64,000 bases of DNA from Sternotherus odoratus (taxonomy: Eukaryota; Chordata; Testudines; Kinosternidae). The notes beneath the pieces were generated by a model. It saw only the letters and a list, made by a program, of their open reading frames with translations. It was not told where the DNA came from and searched no databases. The position numbers and the translations under genes are program-made. Positions 47,632 to 59,366 of this stretch are shown here, piece by piece. Position 1 is the first letter of the stretch, and every line of letters begins with the position of its first letter. Location: NCBI GenBank assembly GCA_032164245.1, contig JAVMKO010000001.1:78055892-78119891 (forward strand), in the 5' to 3' direction.

Positions 47632-50600
47632 GTCAGTCACTGGGCACAGCGGGGGAAGGGAGGAGACAGAGGCAAACGCAGCACAAAGTGCTCTGAAACT
47701 GTCCCCCCCACCCGCCACACACACACACGCCACTACTGCCACCACCATCGCGGCCCGTCACAACGTTCCTCACCCCCCCGGGCACCCAGTCCGATCCTCT
47801 CTCCCCCTGCACAGCACTGAGCCACACGGGCTGCTGTCGGACAGGGGAGAGGAGGTGGAACACTATGCAGACAGGAGTGGTTTGCTTCGCGCAGAGGTCC
47901 AGGTTTCCAAAGGTTTTGCGCAGTAACCTCGCAGCCTTTCAAGGCCGTTGTTGTGAAAATCTGAGGAGGGGGGTTGAACCACATGCAGGGAAGTTTGCAA
48001 GATGAGCTGGTCTGCTCAGGGTCAGCTCCTCCACCAAACAACAGCATTAAAATAACTCCTCTGATCAGGACAAAAAAACAATTACAATATTTTCTGGGCA
48101 ACACACAGTCAGGCCCCTCTGAGGTGGTGATTGTTACAGGCTGTAAAAGCTAAAGCAGAGCCAGACAGTGAATTAAGGGAAACCCAGGAGGCTGCAGAAG
48201 GGGGTGTTGGGGTAGGAGGCACTTTCCCCTCTGAGTCAGTACCGAACTCACGCTCACGCAGGGTGCTAGTGATTGCCGCACTGCAGGAAGGCTGAACAGT
48301 CACTATTGAGACCCTAACACGGCTCTCTGCAGCAGACTGGAGGTCCTCTGGGAAGTGGCTCTTCCAAGGACTGACCAGGCATGAGCCAGCGCGTGAGATT
48401 TGGCCAGATCACAGCGATAGCGGCTGCGGGGGGACTGGGACAGCCCGTCACTCTGCTGCAGAGGGGTGGGAGAGGTTGTGGATTCCATCTTCAATTACTG
48501 ATGCTTGTGTAATCAACAGGTCACCCAAAAACTGGATCTCCGGGGCAACAACATAAAAGTCATCCCTGGGGGAGCTTTCCTCCCTATCCCATACCTCACC
48601 CACTTAAACCTGCAGCGATGCAATGTGGAGAGTATTGAGGAAGGGGCTTTCAGGGGACTAGGACGACTGATCTACCTCAACCTGGCTTCCAACAACATCG
48701 CCTTCATCTACCAGGAGTCCCTGGATGGGCTGTCTTCTCTTCAGCAGCTCATCCTGGAGAAGAACCGCGTAGAAGAGATAAAGCCAGGGGCTTTCAGCCA
48801 ACTGGGCTTCCTTAACTTCCTCAACCTTGGTGAGAACTTCCTGGTCTACCTGCCCGATATGGTCTTCCAGGGCCTGCAGCTGATCAAGTGGCTCCGCCTG
48901 TCCCATAATGCACTTCACGTCATAGCCACGGAGGCCTTTGCTGGGTTGCCTACCCTGAGGAGGTTGAGCCTGGACCACAACGAACTGCAGTCCCTGCCCA
49001 CAGAGGCCCTGTCGAGGCTGTCGGGTACCATGCGGCTGGACCTGGGGCACAACCCTGTCACCTACATCGGCGAGGAGGCCATTGAGATGGCTTCACTGAA
49101 GCAGCTGTTCTTGGACAACATGGCCCTGCAGGATGTCTCACACAAAGCCTTTGTGAAGAGCCCCCTGCTGCACACAGTCGACCTCCACAACAACCAGGTG
49201 CAGGTGCTGCAGCCGCTGACAGACACCCCCCACCTGAAGAAAATCAACTTGACAGGGAACCCCGTGGTTTGCACTTGCTACATGCGGCCCTTCAAGGAGT
49301 GGACGGAGAAAGCGAGGATCCAGGCTGATGTGCCATGTGCAGGCCCTGGCGCCTTCAGGGGTGAGCAGCTGGAGTTGCTGAGGTCCATTGATATGAAGTG
49401 TGGGGGTCCTGCCCCAGACGAGGAGCGGCTCCCCAGCCCAGCCACCCCCAGGAGGGGGCCAGAGGGAGCTGCTAAGACGAGGTGTCCAAAAGGCTGCTCC
49501 TGCTCCCCTGATTTCCAACACAGCAACTGCGAGAACAGAGGCCTCCGGAAGATCCCCAAGGGGTTCCCTGGCAACACCCAGCTCCTAGACCTGCACCAAA
49601 ATGAGTTCTTCTCCATCCCCAAGGGGTCCTTCCCCGGCTTGAAGAAGCTGGTCTCCCTCCACCTGCAAAACTGCAAGATCACGGAGCTGCAGCCGGGTGC
49701 CTTCCAGGGCTTAAAGAAGCTGGTCTACCTCTACCTGTCCAATAATGACATCGCGGCCATAGATGCCGCTGCCTTTGATGGGGCCCCCCAGCTCAGCTAC
49801 CTGTACCTGGACCACAATGGGTTCACGCGGATGCCCACGGGGGTCTTCCGTCTCCTGCCCAACCTCTTCTCCCTCCACTTGCAGCATAACTCCATCAGCC
49901 AGCTGTCAGACGATGACCTGGCTGGGGCAGGGCAGCTGCGCTGGGTCTACCTGAGCGGGAACCGCATCACCCGTGTGTCCCCCAGGGCCCTGCGCCCCGC
50001 CAAGATGCTAGAGAAGCTGCACCTGGATGAGAACCTATTGCAGGAAGTGCCCACTGGGTCCCTCCGGAGTTTGCCTGTCCTCAGTGAGCTGAAGCTGTCC
50101 AAGAATCCCATCAAGTATATTGGGGATGGAGCCTTCCTTCCAGTGGCCAAGTCCCTGCTGCACCTGTATCTGGATAATATGGGACTAGAACAGGTGAGAG
50201 GCAGGGCAGGAGGGAGATGGGCAAAAGCTGAATCCTACTATACAAGTTACTGCTCAGTCACCCCTGCTCCCACTGCAGGGCGCTTCCCTGCAGCACATCC
50301 CAGTGTTTGGCCTGGCCCAAATGAAGGGGCTTCCACCCCCAGGCAATGGCCCCAGCACTGGGGCTTGCACCACTTCCCTGGGAGACAATTGCTCAGCCTG
50401 AGACCTCGCTTGGAAGAAAAGCTTCCCCAGATTTAGCCTGAATTGCACCTTTGTTCGGTGTCGTCCTGTTACTCCTGGTGATTACGCCCCCTCGACCTGC
50501 CCTAAACAGTCCCTTGCTCCTCCTCCTCGACAACTGCACCTTTCACAGGTGCCAGATCCTCCCCACGTCATTGCCCACCCAGGTTACAGGCTCGTTGTCC

Positions 50601-53515
50601 CTTTAATCTGTACTCATTAAGGGCTTGATCCAAAGCCAATGATAGGCAATAGAAAGATTCCTGTTTCTTTCAGTGGGCTGTAGACCCTGCCCCCTAAGCT
50701 CCCCCGCCCCGGGGCTTAATAATTGAGATTTCTCTTTTCCTCCAATTTGTCAATATTTCTTCTTGTCCTGCGAAGACCTAGCCCAAGGGATTCCCCTCTG
50801 CTCCTCACCTGTTTCTCTCTCCTCTCAAGCACCCCAAATTGCCATCCTCCTCCTGCCAGCCAAGGCTCCTTTCAGGCTCAACAAGACCACATCCAGGGCC
50901 TCCCATGCTGCTTTCACAGCAACTCCCAGCCCTGGGGAAGGAGAGGGCCAAACTTGGGTCCAGGGAGCCTGCTTGGCCATTCAACTAACCCGATCGGTTT
51001 TACTCTCAAAGCCCAGAATGAGGCCAGTGCAGAGCTCAGCATTTCTCAGGCTTTGCAGAGAAGAAAGTAGAACACGTCCCTGCCAAATCCTTCTTTCCCT
51101 TTCAATGGAAATTTGGATGCATTCTGGGGTCCCCATAATGCAACCCAAACTAGTTATGTAAATTAAAGGGGTCCCATCCATTTTTCATAGCATGAAACCC
51201 TTTTTCAGCTACTTGTAACCAAATCGCTCCTCACATGTGACCCCAGAATCCTCAGTGCTGGTTTTCGCAGCCCCTCCAAGGAAGTGCTGCAGGAATGATG
51301 GTCATTGAGGTGCTTCCGGAATCTAGAGACCATCCCGAGCACAGGGGACTGAACCAAACCTGAAAACCAGAGGTGGGAAAGGGCTGGTCCCTTTGTGACA
51401 GTCACACGCTCTGCCACTTAGATTAAATTAAAATGGGGAATTGGATCCATAAAGTCTGGCAAATAGAAACCACGGACTTTACTGCTCTGACCCAGCTAAG
51501 CACTTAAATACGAGTAGCAACCCTGAAAGTGACACTGGTTGTGTGCTTGAAGTTAAGCACATGCTGACCCACCTTGTTGGACCGGGGCCTCTTTAAACTG
51601 GGATAAAAATAAGATGTCAATCAGCTAGCCATGGACTGAAAAAGCCCCTACAATCTCCTCAATTCACTGCTTGGCCATTAGGAAAAGGAACACCTGAGTC
51701 AAAGTGAAAAGCTATACTAAGCCAAACATTCAGTTGCCAAAAAGAACAAAAATCTCAAATAGAAAAAGAGTTAAATACAGCTATTAAAAACCACACCCAT
51801 AGTTATAGAATACCGTACCTTTACCCTGCACTTTCAAACACAGGACAGGGGAAATTCACTGCTCCAAGAGTTTATAGACTCCAGAAAATAACGCAAAATA
51901 AAATAGAACATTGTCAACTTGAGTCTGATGCAGGTTAAGAGACACAAACTGCACCATTTCAATGTGAAACAGGTGGACACTTTCAGAGCTATTTAAGGGA
52001 ATTAACATTTAGCACTAAATATTCGGTCCCACAAGTACATTAACCAATAAAAACAGAGAACTCGTTTTATACAGTAACTGTGAAAGTCTCTGCTGCTCTC
52101 ACAATGAGCTCCTGCTCTTCCTTTGTTTCAAATGATGTCATCTAACTGAACTGCCTGCTGGGAAGTGTTGATACAAAGTGGCAGTAACCAGTGGAAAGAG
52201 GAACCAGTGAGAGCTATTTCACACACACACACACGCACACACACACACACACTCACTCTCTCTGTGTCTCTCTCTAGTAGAAAGCACATGCAGATATTTA
52301 ATTCCCTATTCAAATCATCCCCGGCTGTTTTCCTTTGACTCATCAGTCCCATCTCCTCCTTTGCAGCTTTCCTCAAGGGCCTTTGCTGGTCTGGGCCCCA
52401 GGCTGAAGAGTCTGTACCTGGACAACAACATCATGTATAACGTGCCTGACCTGCGCCGCTTCACAGGGCTGGAGGTCATCAACCTAAGAGACATCCCCTT
52501 CCGCTGTGACTGCCAGCTCCTCCCACTGCGCAGGTGAGTCACGCCTTGGGTCCAGCAGCCTGGCTGGGGCTGACTGATAGGAGGGGGAGGATCTCTGCTC
52601 CGTCCCTGCCCGGGAGGTGTGCACGCCACTGAAGAGATCACTGCAACGGGCAGTATTTGCGACCTGGCTGGGAGGCTAATCCATGGGAATGTTGAAATCC
52701 ATGGGATTTAGGTGCCTAAGTACCTACAGTCTGAGGCTGTGCTCCTGCCTAGAGGGGAGCTCTGCACAGCAGGACTGAGGCATGTAGGCAGGGTGAGGGC
52801 AAAGAGGAAAAGCAAAGGAACTGCCAGATGAGAAGAGACCGTAGGGCCTCGGTCTCTCACCCGATTCCCAATGCTCCATGCGGCCAAGGGATGTGTAAAC
52901 GCCCCATAATGCGCCTCACTGTGCTGTAGCCTGCCATGTATTTCTTCATGACCTCAGTGGCTGCTCATCTTATCCCCGGTAGTGTGAGGATTGGGAACCC
53001 ATGAAATATGTCCTGGCCGGGGTGACTGCAGCTGCGATTCTTACTCTATACAACTGCATTTTTGGGGTGCTAAATCTTTCCACACATGTGGGGAGACTGA
53101 AGTGCCCTGCTGAGCTGTACACAGAGGACATCACTCTCCAGGGCTGTCAAGCCAGGCCCAAACTCCTTTTGAACTTGTTAACAGAGAGCAAATGACCCGG
53201 TTTGCTAGCCCGGTAATGTGCTAAGTCCACCTGGAGTTTTTCTCACCTCCTTCCTCTGTCTCTTACCCCCGTTTCAGATGGATTGACAAACTGAACCTGC
53301 GCGTGGGAGCCACCTGCGGGTCCCCAGCAGAAGTCCGTGGGCAGAAGGTGAAGCTTTCTGCCATCTTCAAAAGCTGCCCAGGCTGGGGTGTGGAGAAAGG
53401 CAGAAGGCCCCATCCAGACAAAGTCAAGGCCAAAATCAAAGCAGGAAAAAGTCCCAGCAAGGAACAGAGGCCAGGAAACGCACAAACCAGAGGCATCAAG
53501 AAGAGCAAAGCGTAA
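47473..53515 (+). CDS. CHADL: CHADL, chondroadherin-like protein
   Basis: CHADL is a secreted class of LRR protein of cartilage matrix, reported to bind collagen and limit fibril formation. Exons 47473-47631, 48520-50193, 52367-52533 and 53278-53515 join in phase into 745 residues (human about 762). A signal peptide of about 20 residues is followed by LRRNT (Cys 24, 28, 30, 39), a first LRR array, LRRCT (CTC at 304-306), a Pro/Glu-rich linker, a second LRRNT (Cys 375, 379, 381), a second LRR array, LRRCT (CDC at 658-660) and a Lys-rich tail. The double-array plan is the hallmark of CHADL against single-array CHAD. It lies between RANGAP1 and L3MBTL2 as in human. The ATG gives the signal peptide directly, and a possible acceptor CCCCTGTAG at 47460 suggests a non-coding first exon. 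Confidence 0.96.
48520..50193 (+). CDS. CHADL: CHADL coding exon 2
   Basis: A 1674-base exon (558 codons) between AATCAACAG and GTGAGA. It carries the whole first LRR array and LRRCT, the linker, the second LRRNT and most of the second array, ending LYLDNMGLEQ. The open frame continues past the donor to 50436, but that extension has no LRR pattern and is read as intron. Confidence 0.96.
50618..50690. repeat. Fold-back interspersed repeat fragment
   Basis: GGGCTTGATCCAAAGCCAAT and the later TTCAGTGGGCTGTAGACCCT resemble the two halves of a palindromic repeat common in sauropsid genomes. It is diverged, in CHADL intron 2. Confidence 0.4.
51480..51600. repeat. Palindromic MITE-like repeat
   Basis: TAAGCACTTAAATACGAGTA and GAAGTTAAGCACATGCTGAC match the repeat type at 46690-46825. 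It lies in CHADL intron 2 (50194-52366), which shows no other gene. Confidence 0.5.
52221..52273. repeat. (CA)n/(TC)n microsatellite
   Basis: CA repeats followed by TCTC runs, about 95 bases before CHADL exon 3. Confidence 0.95.
52367..52533 (+). CDS. CHADL: CHADL coding exon 3
   Basis: A 167-base exon between CTTTGCAG and GTGAGT. It encodes LSSRAFAGLGPRLKSLYLDN and then RDIPFRCDCQLLPLR, the last LRRs and first part of the second LRRCT. Confidence 0.95.
53278..53515 (+). CDS. CHADL: CHADL coding exon 4 (last)
   Basis: After GTTTCAG it completes an Arg codon and encodes WIDKLNLRVGATCGSPAEVR, FKSCPGW and a tail rich in Lys. The stop TAA is at 53513-53515. Confidence 0.95.
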
Positions 53516-54489
53516 GGGGGAGCGGCCACGCTGCAGCTGCTGAAATGTCTGACAGCAGCGTGTGGCGGTGGAGGTACTTGACCAGCTAGTGCTAGTAGGA
53601 AGCAGCTTAGAGAGAGAAGCTTTTATGGACATGCAGGGAGATTTCCACTGCACAGCGGAAAGGAGCAGACCTGACCGTGGCGACGGGAGACTGAGCACCG
53701 GGGTTTGGGCGGGATGGGGGTGGGAAGGGAAGTATGTGTGCAGTGTGTCGCAGAGGGAGGGGGATTCAAAGAGGAAAGTGCTTTGACGGGAAAAAGCCGA
53801 GAGGAGAGGAAAAGCCCCTGGTGCTTTTCATGAGCGAGCATCCCTCCCGCCCTCCCTCGCTTCTGTGCCAAATCGTAGCTTGAACAATTCCATTTTGCCT
53901 CCCTACTGTCCTCTTGCAGTTTCGGTGGCACACGTTATTGTTCTCTTCTTCCTGCCCTAACGCGCTGCATAGTGCTGCTGTGCATTGTTTCACCCCAGAG
54001 GCGGGTGATTTCTAGGGGTGGGGGAACAATCTGCTGTCCCCAGACAGGGTTTCACATCACCTCTGATTCAGTGGCCAGCCCTTGCTGCGGAATTGGAGCT
54101 TTTAGTCACAAACAATACATTTCTAGCCCGCCTGGTTGAGCAGGTAACACTGGAAACACAAACCGCGTGTAACACAGGCAATATCAACTTTGTGAGTCTG
54201 TGGAGCCCTTGAAACAATAGCTTCTGGGGGTGAAACACACCCCATTGATCTCAATGGAGTGTCAGGTCTCAAACCCGGTGATGGCTATTGAAATACCAAC
54301 ATTGCAAGCTGTTCCACGGCTGATCTGGACGTATCCCCCAAGCCCCAACTGCCCCTTCCCTGGTGTCAAAAGCTCCAACTGTCCCCTTCCCAAGACCCCA
54401 GATCTCCCCCTCACACTGCTACCCTGCGGGCCTGCGTCATTAATACAAACAGAGGCAGCAAATTGAACATGTATGGATCTAAGCCTCCA

Positions 54490-54495
54490 AATAAA
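54490..54495 (+). terminator. CHADL: Candidate polyadenylation signal AATAAA for CHADL
   Basis: AATAAA lies about 975 bases after the CHADL stop, so a 3' UTR of 53516 to about 54515 is plausible. Confidence 0.45.
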
Positions 54496-54952
54496 CAGCA
54501 CAGGGGGCTACCGTACTGAGTGTATTAGTTATTTTTGTTCAGCAAAGCTCTGATTTTATTTTACCCGAAGGGAAAATGGAAACCACGCTGCAGCACGTAG
54601 GTCCTACTCACAGCACACTAGCTGGGGACTGGTCTACACTAGCAAGGTGACAATGCTCTCTGCAGCCCCGTCAGGAAGAAAAGCTCTAGGGCCCACAGGA
54701 TTAGCTAAATGCTGTGGAGAAGCTACATTTATCCACAATATTTGTATCACTGATCCTTTCCAATGCTGGCAGCAGTTAGACAGATTCAGCGCCCCCCCTT
54801 CTGCTGTCTCCCATTTCAAAACACACTTAAAGGCAGTGAAAGACTTTAAGGATGGGTGTCATCTAGTTTCCTGTTGGGGGGAGGGTGTCAGTTACCCACA
54901 CTCCTTTGCAATGGTAAACCCATCACCAAGTTTCATGTATTGTTTCAACACC

Positions 54953-55032
54953 TAGGGCCAGACCTTTGCCTGGTTTAGATTGGTGTAGCTGCCCTGGAGC
55001 TATGCTGATTTACACTGGCTGAGAATTTGGCC
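54953..55032. repeat. Fold-back interspersed repeat
   Basis: It starts AGGGCCAGACCTTTGCC and ends GAGAATTTGGCC; inside, TTAGATTGGTGTAGC and CTGATTTACACTGGC are imperfect complements. The region 54516-55250 otherwise shows nothing recognisable. Confidence 0.5.
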
Positions 55033-55258
55033 TCTAGACTTTTTTTGTGCAGACTGAGATGTTCTAGGCTAGGGAGCTGGAGAAGGTGTTGATCACTTAC
55101 AAGGAATTCTGCAGGGACCTAAACTTTCCTAGCTCTCTCTGTTTGCCTTTGGCTATGCAAGAATCACAGGGCTACTCTCCCAAACAGGGAAGAGGGAGAG
55201 GACTGCTCGAGAGAGACAGTGAGTGAGTGTGCGTGCGCAGAATGCTTAGAGCCTACAC

Positions 55259-55557
55259 CAGAGGTGGGCAAAGTACGGCCCACGGGCCACATGTAAGGGA
55301 ACAAAGAGCAGGGGGGCTTAGATAGTTGGTGGGGCCCTGGGGAGGCTGTTAGAGTGGGGCGGTGTCAAGAGGGGCTGATCAGTGGACAAGGGGGGGATGG
55401 GTTGGTTGGTTCTGAGGGGGGCAGTCAGGGGGCGGGAAGTGGAGTCGATAGGAGGCGGGGCCAGGCTATTTGGGAAGGTATAGCCTTCTCTACCCGGCCC
55501 TCTGCACAATTTCGAACCCAAACGTGGCCCGTGGGCCAAAAAGATTGACCACCCATG
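55259..55557. mobile_element. Non-autonomous hAT element with perfect target duplication
   Basis: Ends CAGAGGTGGGCAAAGT and AAGATTGACCACCCATG are diverged versions of the CAGGGGTGGGCAAACT family. Flanks GCCTACAC at 55251-55258 and 55558-55565 are identical over 8 bp. The element is 299 bp. Confidence 0.92.
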
Positions 55558-55691
55558 GCCTACACCATAGGGATGTATTATACTGCAAGAGTAGCAGGAA
55601 AGGACTGGCTTTGTCATTCCCCATCACTTCAGAGAGTCATGTCCCTTCAGTATCACATGGATTGCTGTGAAGAGGTGACGAGAAGGAGAAG

Positions 55692-55927
55692 AATCAGAGA
55701 GGTAGCCGTGTTAGTCTGGAATAGCAAAGGAAACAAAATCTTGTGGCACCTTAAAGACTAACTATAAAGTTTTGAAGCATGAGCTTTCGTGGGCTAATAC
55801 CCACTTCGTCGGATGCAAGCAGTGGAAATGTTTAAACATTTCCACTGCTTGCATCCGACGAAGTGGGTATTAGCCCACGAAAGCTCATGCTTCAAAACTT
55901 TATAGTTAGTCTTTAAGGTGCCACAAG
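55692..55927 (+). mobile_element. SINE-like insertion with self-inverted half
   Basis: The repeat reads GAGAGGTAGCCGTGTTAGTC, then TTGTGGCACCTTAAAGACTA and on to CACTTCGTCGGATGCA, then turns back on itself. The whole insertion is flanked by an 11-bp direct repeat AGAAGGAGAAG at 55681-55691 and 55928-55938, the mark of retroposition. Similar phrases are common in turtle repeats. Confidence 0.88.
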
Positions 55928-55928
55928 A
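55739..55928. repeat. Perfect 190-bp palindrome
   Basis: Arms 55739-55833 and 55834-55928 are exact reverse complements over 95 bases with no spacer; the centre is GTTTAAAC. I compared the arms base by base and found no mismatch. Confidence 0.96.
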
Positions 55929-56461
55929 GAAGGAGAAGGTGAGTTATCCCAGAGGGCCTGCTCCAGCCCCTTTGCTCACAGCGAATATTCCAGGTGGGAG
56001 GAAAACAAACCTCAATATACACTTTCACTGGGACTGGAGTTTCACACACCTCTGCCGCCCCAACAAGCAGTGCTCAATCCAGCATATTTGTCCATTACAG
56101 TACAAGAGGCTGGTACCTGAATGCAGCATGACCAATAAAATACATCTGCCATGCCTGGCACCCTTTCCAATGATTGGGGGGGGGGGGGGGAGGGAGAACC
56201 CTTTCCTTGAACTACAGGCTCTGTCTAGACTTGGGAAATGGGTCATGTTTTGAAAATGTCTTTCAGTCACAACCTTTATTTCTAGTGTAGGCAGGGCCCA
56301 AGTCAGGATCCGGGGTCCTGTCATTCCACCCACTGCTTCCTGTAGCAGAGACACTGAACAGACAGCTTGTGAGGGCACAAGGAACTGCAAAACCCTCCAA
56401 AATGCCCGTCCCCCAGAGCAGAAAAGAGAACCTTAGAGGATTCAACCACAACTCAGGACTC

Positions 56462-57115
56462 TAAGGCCTGGTCCCCACTAGGGCTTAACGTTGACTTTAG
56501 CAAGGTAAAGTCGATTTAAACCCGTACCCGTACTCACCTGCATGCCCTTAAAGTCGATTTAAAGGGACCTCAAAATCGACTTCTGTACTCCTCCCTAACG
56601 AGAGTAGCGCTGAAATCGACCTCTCTGGGTCGATTGTCAATTAGTGAGGATGCAGGTGACTTTAAGCCTCCGACCTTCCACAATGCCTGTTAGCTCACCA
56701 GGGGACCAGCCACCAGTCCGAGCAGGTCCGCGGACCCCCCCCCCCAGCTCCGCGGACCCCTGCTTGAGCGGGCGGGGGGGGTCCGCGGACCTGCTCGGGC
56801 GGGGGGGGGGGAGCCGGCACGGGGCTGCTCGGGCAGGCACGGGGGGGGGGGGGGGGCTGCTCAGACTGGTGGCTGGTCTCCTGGGGAGCGTGCCTGGCTG
56901 CCCTGAAAGGTGGTGCCTGCTGGGGACTCCCGGCACTGTGGGATACTTACCCACAGTGCAATGCTGGCTATGTCGACCCCTTCAAAAGTTCTAAGGACAG
57001 ACACGGTCGACCTGCTGTGCTTTGTGGAGACGCACTAAGTCGACTTTATACAGTCTGCTTTAGAAAATCGACTTAAGGGAAATCGACCTACTGCTGTAGT
57101 GAAGACATACCCTTA
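56462..57115. mobile_element. Class II element with terminal inverted repeats
   Basis: The left end TAAGGCCTGGTCCCCACTAG and the complement of the right end TAAGGGTATGTCTTCACTAC form an imperfect inverted repeat. Further inside, AAGTCGATTTAAA and AATCGACTTAAGG recur in both orientations. The middle, 56713-56870, is a G/C-homopolymer-rich block with TCCGCGGACC three times. No transposase. Superfamily not settled because the duplication is only TAA-like. Confidence 0.65.
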
Positions 57116-57465
57116 GTGGAAGTGAAAATCATGTTGAAACAGTATTCTCCAGTATCTTATTCTCCTGCTCCATATACTTAAATGACATGCATCACTGACA
57201 CCTTGAGAGGATTCAAAATAAAAAATGAACATGCTACATTTTAAACAATCTCCACTGACAGTTTTTGCCTTTTGCATTTCACTCATCAAACTAGATTGTC
57301 AAACAACAGTGAAATTGACCAGTTTCACTGGCCCATTCTTATGCTGCTGTTTGGGTTTCCCCCACACATCGGGGGAATGTCGAATTTGTTTACATGAAAA
57401 GGATTTTATTCAAATTAGGAACAATTTCCAGGAAAGCACTTACATAAATATTAAGTATATGGGGG

Positions 57466-58173
57466 TGCAGTGGGGCGCCTGCCCCACTGCAGGAAAAAGG
57501 CCTAGAACAGCCCTGCGAAAGGCTGTGGCTGGGGGCAAGCAGCTCCCCCAGGCTGATTGGGCTGACCAGCCACAGCTGTGACTGGTTCAATTAGGGCCCA
57601 GCTGGCCGTGATATAAGGGCCCAGAGTTTGGTGCTCAGAACAGTCTCCTCTGTCTGCAGAGGCAGACAGGCCTGGCTGCTGGGAGCTTGAGGAGGTACCT
57701 AGAGGGAAGCAGGGCTGGGGCAAGGCAGGAGGAGCTGGGGAAGCTCTAGCCTGGAAACCCTCAGGCTGCAGGGCCTAGGAGAAGGCCCCCAAAAGGGTAC
57801 TGGGGTTGCAGGAGGCAGCCCATGGCTCTAGAGGTAGAAGCAGCAGGCCAACCCCCCTTGCCTGTGATGAGTGGCAATGATACTGCAGTCTGCCTCAGTG
57901 AACAGGGTCAAGTGGTGACTGGCAGTTGCCTAGACTGAGGCAAGGTGGGGGGATAGAGGGTGGGGGTTCCCCAGGGAGGGGAGACCTTAAAACCTGAGGG
58001 GGTACTGCAGGGGTGTAGCACCCTTGGTAAGAGGGCACTGGGGTCTGGGAGGGACACGGGGCCAGAGCAGCAAGCGGGACATCGGCCTGCAGAGGCCATT
58101 CCGGATGCTGGTGAGCTAATTCCCGGACGAACCAGCAGGAGGTGCCGCAGGGGTGAGTCACCGCCCTGCTACA
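57466..58173 (+). mobile_element. Second solo LTR-like element
   Basis: The 708-bp element begins TGCAGTGGGG and ends CCCTGCTACA, with GGGGG on both sides (57461-57465 and 58174-58178) as a 5-bp duplication. GATATAAGGGCC near 57610 would be a TATA box. The low-complexity flank makes the duplication weaker evidence than for the LTR at 41950. Strand follows the TATA position. Confidence 0.6.
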
Positions 58174-58531
58174 GGGGGTTTAAAGTTAGCTGACAGCTTA
58201 AGGAAAGAGCCAGAGCCCCCTGAAAAATAATTCACTCAGCAGAGGAGCTAGAACATTTATTACTGCACACCTGACCATCAGCTTGTAGGAAAGTCAGAGC
58301 TCAGCATGGGAGGGGGAGAGACTAACGCCACAAGTACAAACAGTTCTGTGCCAACTGGTGCCAGGCAAAGTTCACCTCCCCTACACACACTCCATCCTAC
58401 CTGGCAGCTGCTAGCCCCACACCACCCTCCTTATTGCTTTTGTGTTCAGACTTCCCCTCTCACCTCTTGATCAGAGCAGGCATGTTGCAGTCCCTGAAAT
58501 CAACATGCAAGTCTTTGACCTTCTATTACAT

Positions 58532-58537
58532 TTTATT
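58532..58537 (-). terminator. L3MBTL2: Candidate polyadenylation signal AATAAA for L3MBTL2
   Basis: AATAAA on minus lies about 830 bases after the stop; a second one is at 58256-58261. Either would place the 3' UTR in about 58.2-59.4 kb, just clear of the LTR-like element. Confidence 0.4.
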
Positions 58538-59366
58538 TACAGAGCATTACGGTACATTTCATTGGTGGAATTCACTCTGGGATTATAAAAAAATAATAAT
58601 AATCCAGGAGCATTGTGTGTCTTGAAGGGGGGAAAAGAGCCAAACGTAAGTATCCTGCCGTCTTCTGGGCTGGATAAGATTCAGCTCATCTCACACCAGG
58701 TGAAAAAATAAATTTATGAGTAAAACCGAGAGAGAGATTCCCTCCTGTAACTTGTTTTCTACCGTAGCTCCTCCATTTCCCAGCTGCTCTCTAGAGCCCT
58801 CTTTGGTCGCATGTCCATGTCGCAGAGAGGATGAGAGAGAGGGAGGGATGAGCAAATCATGGTTGCTCCCCTAGCAACAGCAGCCATGTTCCTGACTTTC
58901 TTTCTTCCCCCGAGACCTCACACAGTGGTTGTGGTTCTGCAACTTCCGTGCTTCTCAGATCCCAGTTCACAGGCTCCAGATGCCGGCCTCAAATGCCAGC
59001 GTTCTCCACACTGCAGCAGCAGCTTCCTACAGAGCTCAGAAAGAGTCACGTCTGTGGGCCAGTGGGATTTCCCAGACTCAGGAATCCACCCTCAGAGTCC
59101 GGCCCATCAGCTAAGTATGAGCTGTGTTGCTTTCAAAGTTTGGTGCCTTTTCTGTGACCTGTGGTTTAACCCTCCCCCCCACCAAATGGAGCTTGCAGGC
59201 ACTGGAGACTGTTCTTTTGAAAGGATAAAGGGGCGTTTGTGGCATTTGGGGAGTGTCCGGCCCAAAGAAACAACGCCCCTTCTGGTCTCCTGCACAGCTT
59301 CACTTGGGGCTTCCCCAGAGTGCAGTGCACCTCCTTGCTCAAGGCCTGGAGGTCCCACCCAAGGGA

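Noticed and set aside
50194..50436. Continuation of the CHADL frame past exon 2
   Set aside because: A strong GTGAGA donor precedes it, the LRR pattern stops there, and exon 3 resumes the LRR in phase.
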